Shown: positions 5,425-7,443 of the stretch, piece after piece
Layout: every line of letters starts with the position of its first letter
How positions within the stretch are numbered: the stretch's first letter is position 1
Assembly (NCBI GenBank): GCA_030643695.1
Contig: DAOWKM010000032.1
Span: 1-7,443 of the forward strand
Direction: 5' to 3'
From: Dehalococcoidia bacterium
GTDB lineage: Bacteria > Chloroflexota > Dehalococcoidia > Dehalococcoidales > DAOWKM01
DNA length: 7,443 nucleotides
The notes under the pieces: generated by a model
Told to the model about the DNA's origin: nothing
Seen by the model: the letters and a program-made list of their open reading frames with translations, nothing else
The model's database searches: none
Translations under genes and position numbers: made by a program

Positions 5425-6726
5425 CTAGAAGCCAGACCTAGGCATGGAAACGCCTAGATACTCTCCCACTAATTCCATAGCGCAGAACTCACCACACATA
5501 CTGCAAGCTGCCCCCGCTGAAGCATGCCGATGATGAACTTGGCGAGACCTCTCCGGGTCTAAGGCGAGCCTAGCTTGCTCCTCCCAATCAAGCCTCTTCC
5601 TGGCTACCGACATCTCTCTGTCCCACTCAGAGGCACCCTTCACTCCCTTAACTATATCGCCAGCATGAGCAGCAATGCGTGAGGCTATCACCCCCTGCCT
5701 TACATCCTCAGGGTCGGGCAGAGAGAGATGCTCTGCCGGTGTCACATAGCATAGAAAATCGGTGCCAGCAGCGGCAGCAATAGCACCACCGATGGCTCCA
5801 GTGATATGGTCATAGCCAGCGCCAACATCGGTTACTAATGGTCCTAGAACATAGAAGGGGGCATTCTTACAGATAGCCTTCTCCAGACGAACATTGGTCT
5901 CAACCTGATTCAGGGGCAAATGCCCTGGACCCTCAACCATTACCTGAACACCAGCCTGGTGAGCCCGATTTACTAGCTCACCGGCAGTAAGTAACTCCTC
6001 TACCTGAGCCCGGTCAGTAGCATCAGCTAAACTACCCGGGCGCATCCCATCACCAAGGCTCAGGGTTACATCAAACTGTCTGGCTAACTCCAGCAAGCGG
6101 TCATAATACTCATAGAGTGGATTCTCCCGCTCATTATGGAGCATCCAGCCTATTAGAAAAGCACCGCCGCGGGATACCACATCAGTTACCCTCCCCTGCT
6201 GCTTCAGGCAGGCAATGGCTGACTGGGTAACGCCACAATGCACGGTTATGAAATCAACACCATCCCGGGCCTGTTCCTCAATCACGGCAAACAGCTCATC
6301 AACAGTCATCTTAACTATGGCACCGTGTCTGGCTATTGCCTCAATCCCTGCTTGATAAATAGGCACAGTTCCTATCGGCAAGGAGCTAGACGCAATAATA
6401 GCCCGCCGGATAGCTGATATATCACCACCAGTGCTTAAATCCATAACCGCATCTGCCCCGGAATCAATGGCTACTCGCAACTTCTCCCGCTCAGTATCAA
6501 CATTACCAAAGTCAGAAGAGGTGCCAATATTAGCATTGACCTTGGTCTTAAGCCCCTGACCTATGCCACGAGGAACAAGACCAGTGTGATTGGTATTAGC
6601 TGGAATTACTATTGTTCCCCCAGCCACACCCTGCTGAATAAACTCAGCTTCTACTCCCTCGTGCTGTGCCACCAGCTCCATCTGTGGCGAAATAACACCG
6701 TCTCTTGCCAATTCCAGTTGAGTCAT
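5425..6726 (-). CDS. thiC: Phosphomethylpyrimidine synthase ThiC (radical SAM)
   Basis: ThiC rearranges aminoimidazole ribotide to the hydroxymethylpyrimidine phosphate moiety of thiamine, using S-adenosylmethionine and a [4Fe-4S] cluster. Family blocks are in order: GLKTKVNANIGTSSDF, GADAVMDLSTGGDI, LPIGTVPIYQA, DFITVHCGVT, SLGDGMRPG, VEGPGHLPLNQ, GPLVTDVGAGYDHI and CYVTPAEHLSLPD. The cluster cysteines are C408, C411 and C415 in CSMCGEFC, a CX2CX3C spacing instead of the CX2CX4C of E. coli-type ThiC. At 433 residues it is the short form without the extra N-terminal domain. I start it at ATG 6724-6726, preceded by GGAGG. The in-frame ATG at 6789 would place 21 residues across the riboswitch terminator hairpin. 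It is the first gene of the operon. Confidence 0.95.
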   Translation of the reverse strand: MTQLELARDGVISPQMELVAQHEGVEAEFIQQGVAGGTIVIPANTNHTGLVPRGIGQGLKTKVNANIGTSSDFGNVDTEREKLRVAIDSGADAVMDLSTGGDISAIRRAIIASSSLPIGTVPIYQAGIEAIARHGAIVKMTVDELFAVIEEQARDGVDFITVHCGVTQSAIACLKQQGRVTDVVSRGGAFLIGWMLHNERENPLYEYYDRLLELARQFDVTLSLGDGMRPGSLADATDRAQVEELLTAGELVNRAHQAGVQVMVEGPGHLPLNQVETNVRLEKAICKNAPFYVLGPLVTDVGAGYDHITGAIGGAIAAAAGTDFLCYVTPAEHLSLPDPEDVRQGVIASRIAAHAGDIVKGVKGASEWDREMSVARKRLDWEEQARLALDPERSRQVHHRHASAGAACSMCGEFCAMELVGEYLGVSMPRSGF

Positions 6727-6731
6727 ACCTA

Positions 6732-6736
6732 CCTCC
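6732..6736 (-). promoter_or_regulatory. Ribosome binding site deciding the thiC start
   Basis: GGAGG on the minus strand lies five bases before the ATG at 6724-6726 and just after the U-tract of the riboswitch terminator. The upstream ATGs (6787-6789 and beyond) lie within or before the terminator hairpin, so they are not credible starts. Confidence 0.8.
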
Positions 6737-6738
6737 AC

Positions 6739-6783
6739 AAAAATAAAACCAAGGGCTTCGGCTGTTATTACCATACCCTTGGT
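6739..6783 (-). terminator. Intrinsic terminator of the TPP riboswitch
   Basis: On the minus strand ACCAAGGG (6783-6776) pairs perfectly with CCCTTGGT (6755-6748) across a 20-base loop. A U-rich tail, TTTATTTTT (6747-6739), follows. The hairpin sits between the aptamer and the thiC ribosome binding site, so it is the expression platform: bound TPP should let it form and stop transcription. A competing antiterminator is possible. GGG and CGGC at the aptamer's 3' end (6800-6798 and 6794-6791) can pair with GCCG and CCC in the terminator (6762-6759 and 6755-6753). Confidence 0.88.
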
Positions 6784-6791
6784 CATCACCG

Positions 6792-6875
6792 CCGCTTCCC
6801 TACGCTCGCATTATCGAGATCAGGTTCACAGGGTTGGCATCAAACCGCCTCTCAGCCTTTGAGCACCCCCAGCGG
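6792..6875 (-). promoter_or_regulatory. TPP riboswitch (THI-box) aptamer
   Basis: The minus-strand leader contains the conserved THI-box elements in order: GGGGGTGC, CTGAGA (6855-6850), ACCCTGTGAACCTGATC, GATAATGCGAGCGTAGGGAAGC. The P1 helix closes perfectly, CCGCT (6875-6871) with AGCGG (6796-6792). This RNA binds thiamine pyrophosphate and should shut off the downstream operon when thiamine is plentiful. The control would extend through thi4, the M50 protease and the FAD protein because the genes are so tightly spaced. Confidence 0.96.
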
Positions 6876-6887
6876 ATTAATATATTA

Positions 6888-6929
6888 ACTTTACTTTTAT
6901 AATATAACATAGTTCAACTCAAAGGGCAA
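6888..6929 (-). promoter_or_regulatory. Candidate promoter region of the thiC operon
   Basis: This AT-rich stretch upstream of the aptamer offers two acceptable sigma70-like pairs on the minus strand. One is TTGCCC (6929-6924), 17 bases, TATATT (6906-6901), which would start the RNA about 19 bases before the aptamer. The other is TTGAAC (6917-6912), 18 bases, TAAAGT (6893-6888), starting near 6881. I cannot choose between them; the first has the better -10. Confidence 0.45.
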
Positions 6930-6967
6930 ATGTGCCTTGCTCAAGTGAGGGGCTCAACGGAATGGAG

Positions 6968-6996
6968 TTGATAAACAATCTAAACGATAGTAAAAT
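6968..6996 (+). promoter_or_regulatory. Strong sigma70-like promoter of pdxS
   Basis: TTGATA (6968-6973) and TAAAAT (6991-6996) each match consensus at 5 of 6 positions and are exactly 17 bases apart. The start of transcription would be near 7003, giving a leader of about 33 bases. A short inverted repeat, TCAAC (6954-6958) and GTTGA (6967-6971), overlaps the -35 box and could be an operator, but five base pairs is weak evidence. Confidence 0.65.
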
Positions 6997-7035
6997 ATAA
7001 CTAGAAAGTAGTGAGCTTAGGGTAAGGAGAAAGGT

Positions 7036-7443
7036 ATGGAAAATAGCACATGGAAGGTTAAAACTGGGTTGGCTCAAATGCTAAAAGGCGGAGTGATTAT
7101 GGATGTAGTCAACGCTGAGCAAGCCAAGATTGCCCAGGAGGCAGGTGCCTGTGCGGTGATGGCTCTGGAGAGAGTTCCAGCGGATATTCGAGCTGCTGGC
7201 GGTATCGCCCGTATGGCTGACCCCACAATTATTGAGGCTATTATGAAGGCAGTTTCCATACCGGTAATGGCTAAGTGCCGCATAGGTCACTTCGTTGAGG
7301 CTCAAGTGTTAGAAGCCCTAGGGGTAGACTTCATAGATGAATCTGAGGTGCTTACCCCGGCTGATGAAAGCCACCATATCTGGAAGCATGACTTTAAGCT
7401 TCCCTTTGTTTGTGGCTGCCGTGACCTGGGCGAAGCCCTGCGG
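7036..7443 (+). CDS. pdxS: Pyridoxal 5'-phosphate synthase subunit PdxS (5' part, runs off window)
   Basis: PdxS is the synthase half of the DXP-independent vitamin B6 pathway. It builds PLP from ribose 5-phosphate, glyceraldehyde 3-phosphate and ammonia delivered by the glutaminase PdxT. The first 136 codons are present, uninterrupted to the last base, out of an expected ~290. Visible blocks are KTGLAQMLKGGVIMDVVNAEQA, ALERVPADIRAAGG, RMADP and VMAKCRIGHFVEAQ. In the last, K80 corresponds to the Schiff-base lysine, and D23 to the conserved active-site aspartate. The ATG at 7036 has AAGGAG six bases upstream. The gene is divergent from the thiC operon and has its own promoter; pdxT would be expected further right. 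Confidence 0.96.
   Translation, partial: MENSTWKVKTGLAQMLKGGVIMDVVNAEQAKIAQEAGACAVMALERVPADIRAAGGIARMADPTIIEAIMKAVSIPVMAKCRIGHFVEAQVLEALGVDFIDESEVLTPADESHHIWKHDFKLPFVCGCRDLGEALR

Noticed and set aside
6586..6888. 100-residue plus-strand frame across the thiC start and riboswitch
   Set aside because: It is antisense to the ThiC coding sequence and to a well-defined riboswitch, with no ribosome binding site or family pattern.
7074..7305. Two minus-strand frames inside pdxS
   Set aside because: They are shadows of the conserved PdxS frame on the plus strand.
1..7443. An undescribed defence or multi-gene system
   Set aside because: All intact genes belong to known metabolic or protease families; the accessory fragments at 1631-2278 are too degraded to form a system.

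Overview
This is a bacterial chromosomal segment of moderate GC content, most likely from an anaerobic Chloroflexota of the Dehalococcoidia type. That placement is inference. It rests on the gene mix: nuoABC of the short separate-subunit type, a short ThiC, an archaeal-like Thi4 thiazole synthase and a geranylgeranyl-reductase-family flavoprotein. Bacterial rather than archaeal origin is supported directly by a TPP riboswitch with an intrinsic terminator, Shine-Dalgarno sites and sigma70-like promoters.

Layout. Positions 1-144 hold a GC-rich hairpin-forming repeat where nuoD would be expected. Positions 145-1555 (minus strand) are nuoC, nuoB and nuoA, the proximal end of a complex I operon, transcribed leftwards from a probable promoter at 1606-1634. 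Positions 1631-2278 are a graveyard of three gene fragments: the 3' third of an IS256/Mutator-type transposase carrying a nonsense mutation and a frameshift (minus), the first ~55 codons of a KaiC/RadA-like ATPase (plus), and the 3' half of a tRNA-Pro(GGG) gene (plus), which looks like an attachment-site scar.

Positions 2280-6875 (minus strand) form one tight operon: TPP riboswitch and terminator, thiC, thi4, an intramembrane M50 metalloprotease with CBS domains, and a geranylgeranyl-reductase-family FAD protein. ThiC makes the pyrimidine half of thiamine and Thi4 the thiazole half. The last two genes have no textbook role in thiamine synthesis but sit in the same transcription unit. From a shared ~160-bp intergenic region, pdxS (pyridoxal phosphate synthase) is transcribed rightwards from a strong promoter and runs off the window end, so two cofactor pathways are arranged back to back.

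The most interesting points are the tRNA-Pro half-gene embedded in the mosaic of fragments, the Thi4 with alanine at the sulfur-donor position, the clear riboswitch expression platform that moves the thiC start to 6726, and the disappearance of nuoD behind a hairpin repeat. I see no wholly undescribed multi-gene system.
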